From contig NZ_SOAM01000001.1 of assembly GCF_004364555.1 (NCBI RefSeq), positions 1,585,178-1,649,177 of the forward strand: a stretch of 64,000 bases of DNA. Direction: 5' to 3'. Below, piece after piece: positions 8,333-16,940 of this stretch (positions are counted from its first letter, which is position 1; the number at the start of each line of letters is the position of its first letter). Made by a program: the position numbers and the translations under genes. The notes under the pieces were generated by a model. It was not told where the DNA came from, searched no databases, and saw nothing but the letters and a program-made list of their open reading frames with translations. The stretch is from Amnibacterium kyonggiense (GTDB taxonomy: Bacteria > Actinomycetota > Actinomycetes > Actinomycetales > Microbacteriaceae).

Positions 8333-9277
8333 GTGCGGGACGCGGCGCTCCGCACCGCCTGGCAGGTCGCGGCGGTCTCGACGGCGCTCGTCGTCGGGAT
8401 CCTCGGGCTCGCGGCGCTGTTCGTCGTGCACCAGTCCCGGCCGACGGAGCTGCTCGAGAAGCCGGCGCCCGGCGAGACGAAGATCTACGTCGACGCCAAC
8501 GAGGTGCTCGTCGCGCTCGTCGTGCTCGGGGTGCTCGCCGTCATCGTCGTCGGCTTCGCGAGCTGGCGCATCAGCCGCCGCGCGGTGCGGCCGCTCGGGC
8601 AGGCGCTCCGCATGCAGCGCGCCTTCGTCGCCGACGCGAGCCACGAGCTCCGCACCCCGCTGACGGTGCTCGACACGCGCCTGCAGCTGCTGACCCGCCG
8701 GCTCGAGCGCGGCGAGCCGGTCGACGAGACGCTGCGGGCGGTCCGGCGCGACACCCGCACGATGATCGAGCTGGTGACCGACCTGCTGCTCGTCGCCGAG
8801 GCCTCCGCCGCCGAGCAGCGGGACGAGGGCGGCGCGGACCTGCGGCCGACGGTCCTCGCGGCCGGGCGCGACCTGCAGGTGCTCGCCGAGGAGCGCGGGG
8901 TGCGCGTCGAGGTGGCGGTCGCGAACGAGGCGAAGGTCGGGTTGTCGGAGCCGAGCCTCCGCCGCGCGCTCGTCGTCCTGATCGACAACGCGGTCGCCCA
9001 CTCGCCCGACGGGTCGGCGGTCCGCGTCGACGCCGAGGTCGAGCGCGGGCGCGCCGTCGTGCGGGTGCGGGACGAGGGCGCCGGCATCACCGGCATCGGC
9101 GTCGACCAGGTGTTCGAGCGCTTCCGGCACGGTCCGGACGACGGCCGACGTCGCGGCTTCGGCATCGGGCTGTCGCTCGTGCGCGACCTCGCCGTGCGGC
9201 ACGGCGGTCGCGTCGTCGTCGAGTCGACCTCCGCGGCCGGCACGACGATGCGGCTGGAGCTGCCGATCGTCCGGTGA
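8333..9277 (+). CDS. Sensor histidine kinase
   Basis: About 314 residues from GTG 8333. Two membrane segments (11-33 and 57-77) enclose only about 23 extracytoplasmic residues, so the sensor part is minimal. The dimerisation box is ASHELRTPL with His104. The ATPase domain has an N-box (LIDNAVAHSP), a G1 box (VRDEGAGI) and a G2 box (GFGIGLSLVR). The frame is open back to the regulator stop at 8294 with no better start; a GGAGG at 8311-8315 is 17 nt from the GTG, so the exact start is uncertain. It is the cognate kinase of the regulator immediately upstream. Confidence 0.9.
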   Translation: MRDAALRTAWQVAAVSTALVVGILGLAALFVVHQSRPTELLEKPAPGETKIYVDANEVLVALVVLGVLAVIVVGFASWRISRRAVRPLGQALRMQRAFVADASHELRTPLTVLDTRLQLLTRRLERGEPVDETLRAVRRDTRTMIELVTDLLLVAEASAAEQRDEGGADLRPTVLAAGRDLQVLAEERGVRVEVAVANEAKVGLSEPSLRRALVVLIDNAVAHSPDGSAVRVDAEVERGRAVVRVRDEGAGITGIGVDQVFERFRHGPDDGRRRGFGIGLSLVRDLAVRHGGRVVVESTSAAGTTMRLELPIVR

Positions 9278-9326
9278 CGGGCCGGCCGAGCGCCGGCGCC
9301 GGGACGAGGCGGGCAGCCGGGATCCC

Positions 9327-9345
9327 TTAGGTTAGGCAGGCCTCA
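9327..9345 (+). promoter_or_regulatory. DtxR/IdeR-type metal-responsive operator
   Basis: TTAGGTTAGGCAGGCCTCA matches the DtxR/IdeR consensus TTAGGTTAGGCTAACCTAA at 15 of 19 positions, including the whole left half. It ends where the AGGAGG ribosome site of the ZIP transporter gene begins (9345-9350), so bound repressor would block transcription of that gene. Iron or manganese control is inferred from the operator class. Confidence 0.6.
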
Positions 9346-9354
9346 GGAGGTGGG

Positions 9355-10137
9355 ATGAACTTCGCGACGACGCTCGCGCTCGGCGCCGTCGCGGGCGGCA
9401 CGATCGTGCTCGGCCTCCCGGTCGGTCGGATGCGGTCGCTCGCGCCGACCGCGCGCACGCTGCTCACCGCGTCGACCGTCGGCGTCCTGCTCTTCCTCGT
9501 CTGGGACGTGCTCACGCACGCCTGGGAACCGATCGACGCGCAGCTGTCCGGCGGCGCGGACGGCCGGCTGCCGCTGCTCGCGGTCCTGTTCGCCGGCGGC
9601 ATCGCCGCGGGGCTCTTCTCCGTCGTCGGGTACGAGCGGCTGCTGGAACGGCAGCGCTCGGCGACGCGCGACGCCGTGCTGCCCACCCGCCGGCTCGCGC
9701 TCCTCATCGCCGTCGGCATCGGCGTGCACAACTTCGCGGAGGGTCTCGCGATCGGGCAGTCGGCCGCATCCGGTGCGCTCGGCCTGCTCGCCGTCCTCGT
9801 GATCGGCTTCGCGCTACACAACGGCACGGAGGGGTTCGGCATCGTCGCGCCGCTCGCTGCGGACGAGCAGCGGCCGAGCTGGGGCTTCCTCCTGCTCCTC
9901 GGCCTGATCGGGGGCGCGCCGACCTTCCTCGGCACCGCGGTCGGCTTCTGGTTCGCGAGCGAGGCGGTGAGCGTGCTGTTCCTCGCCCTCGCCGCCGGAT
10001 CGATCCTCTTCGTCGTCATCCAGCTGCTCGGCGTCGTCGCGAAGGCGCGCCGGACCGACCTGACGGCGCTCGGGGTGTTCCTCGGCCTGCTCGTCGGCTT
10101 CGCGACCGATGCCGTCGTGACGCTCGGCGGCGCCTGA
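9355..10137 (+). CDS. ZIP family metal transporter
   Basis: 260 residues, eight or so hydrophobic segments, with AGGAGG four bases before the ATG. The two signature metal sites are clear: HNFAEG at 125-130 and HNGTEG at 155-160, as in ZupT/GufA-type ZIP carriers. It would import divalent metal (zinc, iron or manganese) across the cytoplasmic membrane. The DtxR-type box directly upstream suggests iron- or manganese-dependent repression, so iron or manganese is a more likely physiological substrate than zinc. The short loop between the metal helices lacks a His-rich stretch. Confidence 0.9.
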   Translation: MNFATTLALGAVAGGTIVLGLPVGRMRSLAPTARTLLTASTVGVLLFLVWDVLTHAWEPIDAQLSGGADGRLPLLAVLFAGGIAAGLFSVVGYERLLERQRSATRDAVLPTRRLALLIAVGIGVHNFAEGLAIGQSAASGALGLLAVLVIGFALHNGTEGFGIVAPLAADEQRPSWGFLLLLGLIGGAPTFLGTAVGFWFASEAVSVLFLALAAGSILFVVIQLLGVVAKARRTDLTALGVFLGLLVGFATDAVVTLGGA

Positions 10138-10245
10138 CCCCCGGTCGTCCTCGGCGTCCTGTCGGGATCGATCAGCAGACTGAGCGGCCCGCCATCGCCT
10201 CCGCGTCCCCGCAGGCCGGGCGACCCGGACGAGCAGGAGGCACCG

Positions 10246-11112
10246 ATGAGCGACGAACGTCAGCGGGCCGCCGACGGCGGCGAGGTGCAGCAGGACGCAC
10301 GGGTCGGCGCCTACGACCTGACCCACTGGTACACGCCGATCGGCCGGACGGTCGCCCGGCTGTTCACCGAGGTCGGGCGCCGCGTCGGCGCGCACCCGGC
10401 CCTCGCACTGACGCTGGCGATCGGGATCGGCGTCGCCTTCCTCATGAGCTTCCTCGTGTCCCGCGTCTACGACGCGGTCACCGACCGGAACGGCGTCGCG
10501 GCGCTGGACGGGCCGCTGCTGTTCGCCGCGAAGGGGCTGCGGGACCCGGTGACGGACGGGTTCTCGGCGGGGGTCGCGGTGGTGTTCGGGCCGGTCGGGA
10601 TGCCCGCGATGGCGGTGCTCGCGATTCTGATCCTGTCGGTGCGCCGTCGCTCGGTGACGCCGCTCATCCTCATCGCCGCGGCGGGCGTCGGCTCGCTCCT
10701 GATGACGATCGCGGGCAAGGACATCATCGACCGGCACCGGCCGCCGCGCGTCGACGCGATCCCGCCGTTCGAGAGCTCGCCGTCGTTCCCGAGCGGCCAC
10801 ACCTTGAACGCGACCGTCATCGCCGGGATGGTCGGCTACCTGATCTGGCTGCGACGGCATGCGATCGCCGCCCGGGTCGCCGCGATCGCGGTGCCCGTGG
10901 TCATCGCGATCGTCGTCGGGCTGACCCGCATCCTGCTCGGGGCGCACTGGTTCACCGACGTCCTCGCCGGCTGGCTGCTCGGCGCGGCGTGGCTCGCCCT
11001 CGTCGTCACCGCCCACCGCCTCTACCTGACGGCGCGGCGACACGGGGCGCCGCCGGGCCCCGAGGGGACCGAGGTCCTGGGCGGCCGCGGCCGGCGGGCC
11101 GGCTCGGGCTGA
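10246..11112 (+). CDS. PAP2-type phosphatase, membrane-bound
   Basis: 288 residues with about six membrane helices. The three phosphatase motifs are intact: KDIIDRHRPP (Lys158-Arg165), PSGH at 182-185, and R-x5-H-x3-D with Arg228, His234, Asp238. A hydrophilic N-terminal 55 residues precedes the first helix. The enzyme would dephosphorylate a lipid phosphate such as phosphatidic acid or undecaprenyl pyrophosphate at the outer face of the membrane; which one is not decidable here. It converges with the response regulator gene across a 13-nt gap that carries a shared hairpin. Confidence 0.9.
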   Translation: MSDERQRAADGGEVQQDARVGAYDLTHWYTPIGRTVARLFTEVGRRVGAHPALALTLAIGIGVAFLMSFLVSRVYDAVTDRNGVAALDGPLLFAAKGLRDPVTDGFSAGVAVVFGPVGMPAMAVLAILILSVRRRSVTPLILIAAAGVGSLLMTIAGKDIIDRHRPPRVDAIPPFESSPSFPSGHTLNATVIAGMVGYLIWLRRHAIAARVAAIAVPVVIAIVVGLTRILLGAHWFTDVLAGWLLGAAWLALVVTAHRLYLTARRHGAPPGPEGTEVLGGRGRRAGSG

Positions 11113-11128
11113 CCGCCCGGGCGGGTCA
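11110..11128. terminator. Probable bidirectional terminator hairpin
   Basis: TGACCGCCCGGGCGGGTCA is a GC-rich self-complementary stretch (one bulged G) that contains the stop codons of both converging genes, PAP2 on the plus strand and the response regulator on the minus strand. There is no T-tract. Confidence 0.45.
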
Positions 11129-11818
11129 GGCGCCGCGGAGGATGTAGCCCACGCCGCGCACCGTGTGGATCGACGCCGCCGAGCCGAGCGCGGTGAGGTG
11201 CCGCCGGATCCGATGCAGGTAGGTGTCGAGCGTGTTCCCGTTCACGCGGGCACCCGGCACCCAGGCCGCGCTCACGAGCTCGCCGCGTCGGACGAGCCGC
11301 CCGGAGTGGGCCAGGAGCTCCGCGGCGAGGCGGAACTCCGTCGGGGTGAGCAGCCGGGCCTCGTCGCCGGCGCAGAGCGCGAAGCGCTCGGCGTCGAGGT
11401 GCAGGCCCTCCACGGCCGCCGGCGGGTCGACCCGGCGCGCGAGCGCCTCGATGCGGGCGACCAGCTCCGCGAGCGCGAACGGCTTGACGACGTAGTCGAG
11501 CCCGCCGGCCGCGAACCCCTGCACGACGTCGTGCACCTGGCCGAGCGCGGTGAGGAACATCGTCGGCGCCTGCTGCCCGTTCGCACGGAGGACGCGGCAG
11601 AGATCGCGGCCGTCCATGTCGGGCAGGCCGACGTCGAGGACGAGCACGTCGATGTCCTCGTCGCCGGTGAATCGGCGGATGGCCTCCGCGCCGGACCGGG
11701 CGAACACCCCGGTGTGCCCGACCGTGGTCAGGCACTCGCCGAGGAGCCGCACGATCGCGGGGTCGTCCTCCACCAGACCGACCGTCAGCCGCCGGGTCGC
11801 CGTCGTCACACCGTTCAT
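11126..11818 (-). CDS. OmpR-type response regulator without adjacent kinase
   Basis: 230 residues. Receiver: VEDDP at 16-20, Asp62 in VLVLDVGLPDMDG, Thr in MFLTALG, Lys in YVVKPF. The usual GADDY before the Lys reads AGGLDY here, losing one acidic residue. The winged-helix domain carries TPTEFRLAAELL and NTLDTYLHRIRRHL..VRGVGYILR. Its ATG overlaps the stop of the upstream DUF347-type membrane protein by four bases, so the two are co-translated. No histidine kinase is next to it. Confidence 0.9.
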   Translation of the reverse strand: MNGVTTATRRLTVGLVEDDPAIVRLLGECLTTVGHTGVFARSGAEAIRRFTGDEDIDVLVLDVGLPDMDGRDLCRVLRANGQQAPTMFLTALGQVHDVVQGFAAGGLDYVVKPFALAELVARIEALARRVDPPAAVEGLHLDAERFALCAGDEARLLTPTEFRLAAELLAHSGRLVRRGELVSAAWVPGARVNGNTLDTYLHRIRRHLTALGSAASIHTVRGVGYILRGA

Positions 11819-12678
11819 GCCACGCCCTCCTGACCGCTCATCGGGATGGAGCCGTCGGCGCCGCGAGCGGAGCGGGCGCGGACGGTGAGGAGCGCGACGA
11901 GGAGGACGAACAGGACCAGCAGGACGCCGCTGACGGGGCCCGGGCCGAGGTCGAGGCCGCCGCGGTCGCGCGACACCGCGAGCCAGTCGGCGAAGGAGGC
12001 GCCCAGCGGGCGCGTCGTGACGTAGGCGATCCAGAACGTCGCGATCGCCCCGCGTCGGGTCGCCGCGAAGAACACGCCGGGTGCGGCGAAGACGATCAGG
12101 AAGAGGACGCCGGAGCCGAGGTAGCCGAGGCCGAGGGAGGTCGCCGTGAGGTCGCCCGCGGCCGTGCCGAGCGCGAAGGTCGCCATGACCGCGGCCCAGT
12201 AGAACCCCTCGCGCCGCGCGGTGGTGATCCCGTGGACGGACAGCGTGCGCTCGACGCGCCACCAGACCAGGAACACCGCGGCGAGCACGATCGCGAAGCC
12301 CGCGGTCGAGGCGGCGTACGGGACGCCGAGGCCGACGTGCAGCACGTCCGCCGCCATGGTGCCGAACACGCTCACCATCAGCGCCGCGGTCCAGTACCGG
12401 GCCGGGTGGTAGCCGCGGGCGCGGAACTGGACGACGAGCGCGACGACCAGCACGAGCAGGGCCGCCGGCACCACGAGCTCGGGCGCGAACGTGCGGACGA
12501 GGAAGTCGGAGGTCGTCTCGCCCATGCCCGTCGTGAGCACCTTGACGATCCAGAACGCGGCATCCGGCTCGGGGACGCGCCGGACGCCGCGGGGCACGCC
12601 GGCTCGGAGCGGGGAGGTCACGGGACGATCGTCCGACCGGGGCAGCAAGAATCCGTCAAGAACCGGCGACACGCGCAT
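11815..12678 (-). CDS. DUF347-repeat membrane protein (COG4705-like)
   Basis: About 287 residues if started at ATG 12678; a GTG at 12621 would shorten it by 19, and neither has a strong ribosome site. Four degenerate internal repeats of the form F/Y-W-x-(8-12)-G-(2-3)-(A/S)-D are visible (FWIVKVLTTGMGETTSDFL, YWTAALMVSVFGTMAADVL, FYWAAVMATFALGTAAGDL, FWIAYVTTRPLGASFADWL), which is the DUF347 signature. Each contributes membrane helices. Function is unknown. Translational coupling to the response regulator suggests a shared physiological response. Confidence 0.78.
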   Translation of the reverse strand: MRVSPVLDGFLLPRSDDRPVTSPLRAGVPRGVRRVPEPDAAFWIVKVLTTGMGETTSDFLVRTFAPELVVPAALLVLVVALVVQFRARGYHPARYWTAALMVSVFGTMAADVLHVGLGVPYAASTAGFAIVLAAVFLVWWRVERTLSVHGITTARREGFYWAAVMATFALGTAAGDLTATSLGLGYLGSGVLFLIVFAAPGVFFAATRRGAIATFWIAYVTTRPLGASFADWLAVSRDRGGLDLGPGPVSGVLLVLFVLLVALLTVRARSARGADGSIPMSGQEGVA

Positions 12679-12745
12679 CCCGCCGTTCCGTTTGTCCGCC
12701 CGCCGTCTTGGACGTTCCTCAGCGCGGGCGGGCGATCATCCGCAG

Positions 12746-13360
12746 ATGGATGTGCAGGCGCTGCTGGAAGCCGTCGGACCGTGGGCGCTCGCGGTGATCG
12801 CGGGATTCGTGTTCATCGAGTCCGGGCTGCTGTTCCCGTTCCTCCCCGGCGACTCGCTCCTCGTCACGGCCGGGCTCGAGCACCAGGCCCTCGGCCTGTC
12901 GGTGCCGGTGATCGCGATCGTCGCGTTCGTGGCCGCTGCGGCCGGCGACCAGGTCGGCTACCTGCTCGGCGACCGGTTCGGGTATCGACTGTTCAAGGAC
13001 GACGCGCGGATCCTCAAGACCGCGCGGCTGCGCGAGACGGAGGCGTTCTTCGAGCGGTACGGCGGCCGGGCGCTCGTGCTCGGGCGGTTCGTACCGGTGA
13101 TCCGCACCTACGTCCCGCTCGCCGCGGGGAGCGCCCGCTACCCGTACCGGCGGTTCCTGCCCTGGAACCTCCTCGGCGCCTTCCTGTGGGCGGTCGGCGT
13201 CACGATCGTCGGCTCGCTCCTCGGCGGCGTGCCGTTCATCACCGACAACATCGACGTCCTGCTCACCGTCGTCGTGCTCGTCTCCGTGCTGCCGGTGATC
13301 ATCGATCAGGTGCGCAAGCGGGTCCGCGCCCGCCGCGTCGCCCGCGTCGAGGAGGGGTAG
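12746..13360 (+). CDS. DedA family membrane protein
   Basis: 204 residues. The typical features are in place: an N-terminal re-entrant region (FIESGLLFPFLPGDSLLVTAG), the GDQVGYLLGDRFGYRLF segment, the F-x-RYGGRALVLGRFVPVIRTYVPLAAG motif with the conserved Arg pair, and three C-terminal helices. DedA proteins are implicated in polyprenyl or phospholipid flipping and membrane homeostasis. The gene is divergent from the DUF347 membrane protein gene with 67 nt between the starts. Confidence 0.9.
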   Translation: MDVQALLEAVGPWALAVIAGFVFIESGLLFPFLPGDSLLVTAGLEHQALGLSVPVIAIVAFVAAAAGDQVGYLLGDRFGYRLFKDDARILKTARLRETEAFFERYGGRALVLGRFVPVIRTYVPLAAGSARYPYRRFLPWNLLGAFLWAVGVTIVGSLLGGVPFITDNIDVLLTVVVLVSVLPVIIDQVRKRVRARRVARVEEG

Positions 13361-13466
13361 CCGCCGTCCGGGACCTTCGAATCCGCGAATGTCCCGACGC
13401 GGCGCTCAGCCCTCGACCTCGCCCCGCCCCGCCCCGCCTCAACGCCTCGCCTCGCCTCGCCTCGTT

Positions 13467-13499
13467 GGTCGAGGTGCGATCGGAGCGAGCCTCGAGACC
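13467..13499 (+). repeat. Dispersed palindromic repeat, copy 1
   Basis: Starts GGTCGAGGTGCGATCGGAG and ends GCGAGCCTCGAGACC. It shares its two ends and layout with the elements at 14946-14984 (opposite orientation) and 54177-54209 (same orientation). The ends are self-complementary, so each copy can fold. It lies 14 nt past the end of the HNH gene. Just upstream is a short CGCCT/CCTCG tandem run (13444-13464). Confidence 0.75.
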
Positions 13500-13513
13500 G
13501 AGCCCCGAACACG

Positions 13514-14842
13514 TCATGCCGCGACCGGCGAGATCCGCCCGCCGGGTCGCCTCCGCCCGGTGGGGTCGACCCAGGGTGGTGGTGTCCACCACCACCTGCC
13601 GTCGTCCCGGTCGATCTGCCACCCGTGTACGTCGTGCAGCACATGGCACCGCCAACACAGCAGAACTCCGTTGTCGATCGAGGTCGATCCGTATCCGGCG
13701 GGTCGGATGTGCGCCCCGTCGCACCAGGAGGGTGGTGCGTCGCAGCCGGGTCCGACGCACCCGCCGTCGCGGACGGCCATGGCTCTGCGTTGGGCTTCGG
13801 TGAAGAACCTGCGCCCGGTGCCGAGGTCCAGCGGCTGCGACTTCCCGCCGAGGACCACGGGGATGATCTCCGCGTCCGCCGCGAGCATGCGGGCGACGGA
13901 GGCGCTGATCTGGGTGCCGCAGTCGGGCAGCTCGGCGGTGCCGAGTCCGGTGCGGAGGGCGTCCTCGGTCATGGTGACCAGGAGGGTGACGGCGGTGCCG
14001 GCGACCTGCCCGTCGTCGACCCGGATCGCTTTCTTCGCGAGCAGACGGATCCCGTCGACCCACTGCTGCTCCAACGGCCGACGGTCCTGCGTCTCCGCCG
14101 TGTCCGCCTGATCCGAAGTGACGAGGATCGAGCGCCGGGTCGGGCTGTTGGCCTCGACCGCGGTCTTGAGGAACCCGTCGGTCAACGTGTCGAGGTCGAG
14201 CGTCCACCGGACCAGCCCGTTGCGCAGGTCCCGCCGCTTCACCGTCGGAATCGGGGTCGGTTCGCCCCGGTCGGGGCGTCCGCCGTCGGGGTTGGCGTGC
14301 TCGGGGACGCGCTTGAGCCAGCGGAGCAGGTCGTTCGGTGCCCAGCCTTCGGCTGCGGTGTCGAGGAGGCTCCGCTCGAGGTCGTCGAGCTCCCACGGCG
14401 CCAGCCCGGGCGCGCACTCGGCCAGGGTGCGGCGCATCGCCGCTGCGATCTCCGGGTCGAGCAGACCGGCGGCGAAGGCGTCGGCGATCTGCGGGCAGGT
14501 CGCCGGCAGCACCTCGCCGGTCATCACCTCCCGCGCACGGAACGCCTCACCCGATGCGACCACGGTGGCCGCGGTCGAGCGCGGCATCCCGGTGACCTGG
14601 GACACGAGGTTCGCCGCGTTCGCGGCGCCCTGCTTGCGGGCGAGGGAGTCCTCCCGGTTCTCACTACGGCGGGCGACCTCCCCGGCCAGCGTGGTCTCCT
14701 CCGCCTGCGCGAGGCGACGGAGTCTCGCGACCGCGGACAACCGGTCGAGCAGCGCCTGATCGGAGACGAACCGGAGGGCGTCGTCGGCGAGGCAGGCGTA
14801 GGTGTCCGCCTGCTCGAGGAGCGCCTCCGCCGTCCGGGTCAT
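13514..14842 (-). CDS. DUF222 / 13E12-type HNH endonuclease
   Basis: 442 residues. The N-terminal two thirds are the helical DUF222 domain. The C-terminal HNH motif is seen as GGCVGPGCDAPPSWCDGAHIRP, then DNGVLLCWRCHVLHDVHGW, with the Cys pairs, the catalytic His of GAHI and the final His residues intact, so the nuclease is probably active. Such genes occur in many copies in Microbacteriaceae and mycobacteria (REP13E12-like) but their function is unsettled. Here the gene is bracketed by two inverted copies of a dispersed palindromic repeat, as if it were a mobile cassette. Confidence 0.88.
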   Translation of the reverse strand: MTRTAEALLEQADTYACLADDALRFVSDQALLDRLSAVARLRRLAQAEETTLAGEVARRSENREDSLARKQGAANAANLVSQVTGMPRSTAATVVASGEAFRAREVMTGEVLPATCPQIADAFAAGLLDPEIAAAMRRTLAECAPGLAPWELDDLERSLLDTAAEGWAPNDLLRWLKRVPEHANPDGGRPDRGEPTPIPTVKRRDLRNGLVRWTLDLDTLTDGFLKTAVEANSPTRRSILVTSDQADTAETQDRRPLEQQWVDGIRLLAKKAIRVDDGQVAGTAVTLLVTMTEDALRTGLGTAELPDCGTQISASVARMLAADAEIIPVVLGGKSQPLDLGTGRRFFTEAQRRAMAVRDGGCVGPGCDAPPSWCDGAHIRPAGYGSTSIDNGVLLCWRCHVLHDVHGWQIDRDDGRWWWTPPPWVDPTGRRRPGGRISPVAA

Positions 14843-14945
14843 GGGGGTATTCGAGCACGGGGCACTGACATTGGAACCCGATCTGGGTCAGGTGTTTTCC
14901 GTTCTGCGGAAGGCGCGGCGAGGTGGGTCGGTACCGAGGGTGCGG

Positions 14946-14984
14946 GGTGGTTCCGAGGCTCGCTTCGCTCGCACCTCAACCACC
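14946..14984 (-). repeat. Dispersed palindromic repeat, copy 2 (inverted)
   Basis: Runs from GGTGGTTCCGAGGCTCGC to GCGCACCTCAACCACC-like text and is the reverse orientation of copies 1 and 3, with a central CTTCG loop flanked by GAGGCTCG/CGCACCTC-type arms. It lies 104 nt upstream of the HNH gene start, so copies 1 and 2 flank that gene as inverted repeats. Confidence 0.75.
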
Positions 14985-15019
14985 GAGGCCGGCGGACGGA
15001 CGGACGTCGGCGGCGGCGC

Positions 15020-15547
15020 TCAGCCCTCGACGCGCGACAGGTCCGTGCTCGCCTTCGACCCGTCCGCGGCGGCGAAGCCGGCGCGGTCCAGTGCCGACTG
15101 CAGCGACGCCTCGTACGCGGCGCTCGTGTAGGTCGCACCGCTCACGGTGTCGACCGCGGCCTTCTGCGCGGAGAGCACCTCGGAGCGCAGCACCGGCGCC
15201 GCGCTCTCGCTGATCTGCATCGAGCGCGGGTCGTTCTGGTTGAGCTGCACCGTGACGACGTCGGTGATCCTCCCGCCCGACACCACGACCTTCACCTGCG
15301 TCGTGCCGAACCGGGTCGTCTCGGCGTCGCCGCTGAACGTGCCGTCCTTCGCGCTGCTCGAGCTGCTCGACCCGGACGAGGACGAGGAGGGCGTCGTGGA
15401 CGGTTCGGCGGCCGGCGTCGACGCACCCGAGGTGTCGTCGCGCGACGCCGACGCGCTCGTCACGGCGGAGGGCGGCAGGGGCTTGAAGAGGAGCACGCCC
15501 GCCGTACCGAGGACGGTGGCGGTGAGGACGATCGGTGCTCGGCGCAT
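15020..15547 (-). CDS. Exported FMN-binding domain protein
   Basis: 175 residues. An N-terminal membrane or signal segment (6-22) is followed by a Ser/Thr/Pro-rich linker (30-66) with a long Ser run, then a FMN-binding domain. SGATYTS at 136-142 is the flavinylation motif; Thr139 is the expected attachment residue for FMN added by ApbE. The ApbE gene and a ferric-reductase-like gene stand directly upstream on the same strand (13 nt gap), so this is the terminal extracytoplasmic flavin carrier of a small electron-transfer chain. Confidence 0.88.
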   Translation of the reverse strand: MRRAPIVLTATVLGTAGVLLFKPLPPSAVTSASASRDDTSGASTPAAEPSTTPSSSSSGSSSSSSAKDGTFSGDAETTRFGTTQVKVVVSGGRITDVVTVQLNQNDPRSMQISESAAPVLRSEVLSAQKAAVDTVSGATYTSAAYEASLQSALDRAGFAAADGSKASTDLSRVEG

Positions 15548-15560
15548 GAGGATCTCCTGA

Positions 15561-16940
15561 TCAGAACGCGAAGGACTCGAAGTGCACGCGGGAGGCGGGC
15601 ACGCCCGCCTCCCGGCAGGCGGCGGCGATCGCGGCGGTGAAGTCGTCCGGGCCGCAGATGAAGACGTCGCGCTCCGCGATGTCCGGCATCGCCCGGCGGA
15701 GCGTCCCCGCGGTCACCGACAGCCGGTCGCGCGGGCCGAGCGCCTCCCACAGCCGGGCGCCCCGCCGCTGCACCTCCCGGGCGATCTCGTCGGCGAGGAC
15801 CAGCGAGCCGCGGTCCCGGCCGCGCAGGAGGACGGCGACATCGGCGTGCTCGTCGAGGTCCTGGAGGAGGCTCCGCAGCGGCGTCGCGCCGACACCGGCG
15901 CCGACGAGCAGGACCTTGTGCCCGGTCGCGGCGTCGGCGGTGAAGCGGCCGTAGGGCCCCTCGATGAAGACCGGCGTGCCGATCGGGAGCGATGCGAGCC
16001 CGGCGCTGTGGTCGCCGAGGTCCTTGACCGTGATCCGCATCCGGTGCTCCTGCGGCACGTGCGACAGGGAGAACGGATGCGCCTGCCACCACGCGCCGCG
16101 GGTGAGGAAACGCCACTGGAAGAACTGGCCGCCCGCCACCGGCAGCCGGTCGAGGCGGCGCCCCTCGAGCACGACCGAGACGACGCCCGGGGCCTCCTGG
16201 ACGACGCCCGCGACCCGGACCCCGTGTCGCAGGGAGCGGACGACCGGCAGCAGCACCCGCCACGCGACGACCGCGGCGAGCAGCGCGACCCAGAGCGCCG
16301 TCCACCAGGCGGTGGCGAGCGGGTGGCCGACGAACGAGGCACCGGTCTGCACCTGGTGCTGGAACGCGAAGAGCAGCGCGAGGTAGGTGTACAGGTGCAC
16401 CGCCCACCACGTCTCGTAGCGCAGCCGGCGCCGCGCGCGCCGGTACGAGGTGATCCCCGCGAGCAGGAGCAGCAGCGTGCCGACGACCGCGCCGAGCATG
16501 CCCTGGTAGGTGAGCACGAGCGCCCAGAGCTGCGCGAGGACGCCCGTCTGGGCGAGCGCGGCGTACCCGAGCACGATCAGCACGACGTGCGCGAGCAGCA
16601 GGTAGAGGCCGTAGGGCGCGAGCCGGCGGTGCCAGCGGATCAGCCGGTCCTGGCCGACCGCCCGCTCCAGCGGCCCGATGCGGGCGGACAGCGCGACGGT
16701 GACGATCATCGCGTAGCCCGCCAGCAGGCCCGTCATCCGCCCGACCGCCGTGAGGGCGCCGGCGACCGTGCCGACGCTCGCGAGCGACTGCGCGGACACC
16801 CCGAGCGCGATGGTGACGCCGAGTCCGAGGCCGGCCGCGGCGGCGAGCAGGTCGACGACGAGCGGCCTGCCGCGGCGGGGGAGCCGCCGCGCGGTCGCCG
16901 GCGGTGCGACGTGCTGCGGGCGCTGCAGCGTGCCGGTCAT
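15561..16940 (-). CDS. Ferric-reductase-like transmembrane flavoprotein
   Basis: 459 residues. The N-terminal half has six membrane helices with two His pairs placed as heme ligands: His104 and His118, His182 and His195. The C-terminal half is a ferredoxin-NADP reductase-type module: AHPFSLSH for FAD, FIEGPYG, VGAGVGATPLRSLL for NAD(P), and a final FICGPDDF and ESFAF. It should pass electrons from cytosolic NAD(P)H through FAD and heme to the outside. The start overlaps the apbE stop by four bases, and the FMN-binding protein gene follows 13 nt later, so electrons probably go to that protein. Confidence 0.88.
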   Translation of the reverse strand: MTGTLQRPQHVAPPATARRLPRRGRPLVVDLLAAAAGLGLGVTIALGVSAQSLASVGTVAGALTAVGRMTGLLAGYAMIVTVALSARIGPLERAVGQDRLIRWHRRLAPYGLYLLLAHVVLIVLGYAALAQTGVLAQLWALVLTYQGMLGAVVGTLLLLLAGITSYRRARRRLRYETWWAVHLYTYLALLFAFQHQVQTGASFVGHPLATAWWTALWVALLAAVVAWRVLLPVVRSLRHGVRVAGVVQEAPGVVSVVLEGRRLDRLPVAGGQFFQWRFLTRGAWWQAHPFSLSHVPQEHRMRITVKDLGDHSAGLASLPIGTPVFIEGPYGRFTADAATGHKVLLVGAGVGATPLRSLLQDLDEHADVAVLLRGRDRGSLVLADEIAREVQRRGARLWEALGPRDRLSVTAGTLRRAMPDIAERDVFICGPDDFTAAIAAACREAGVPASRVHFESFAF

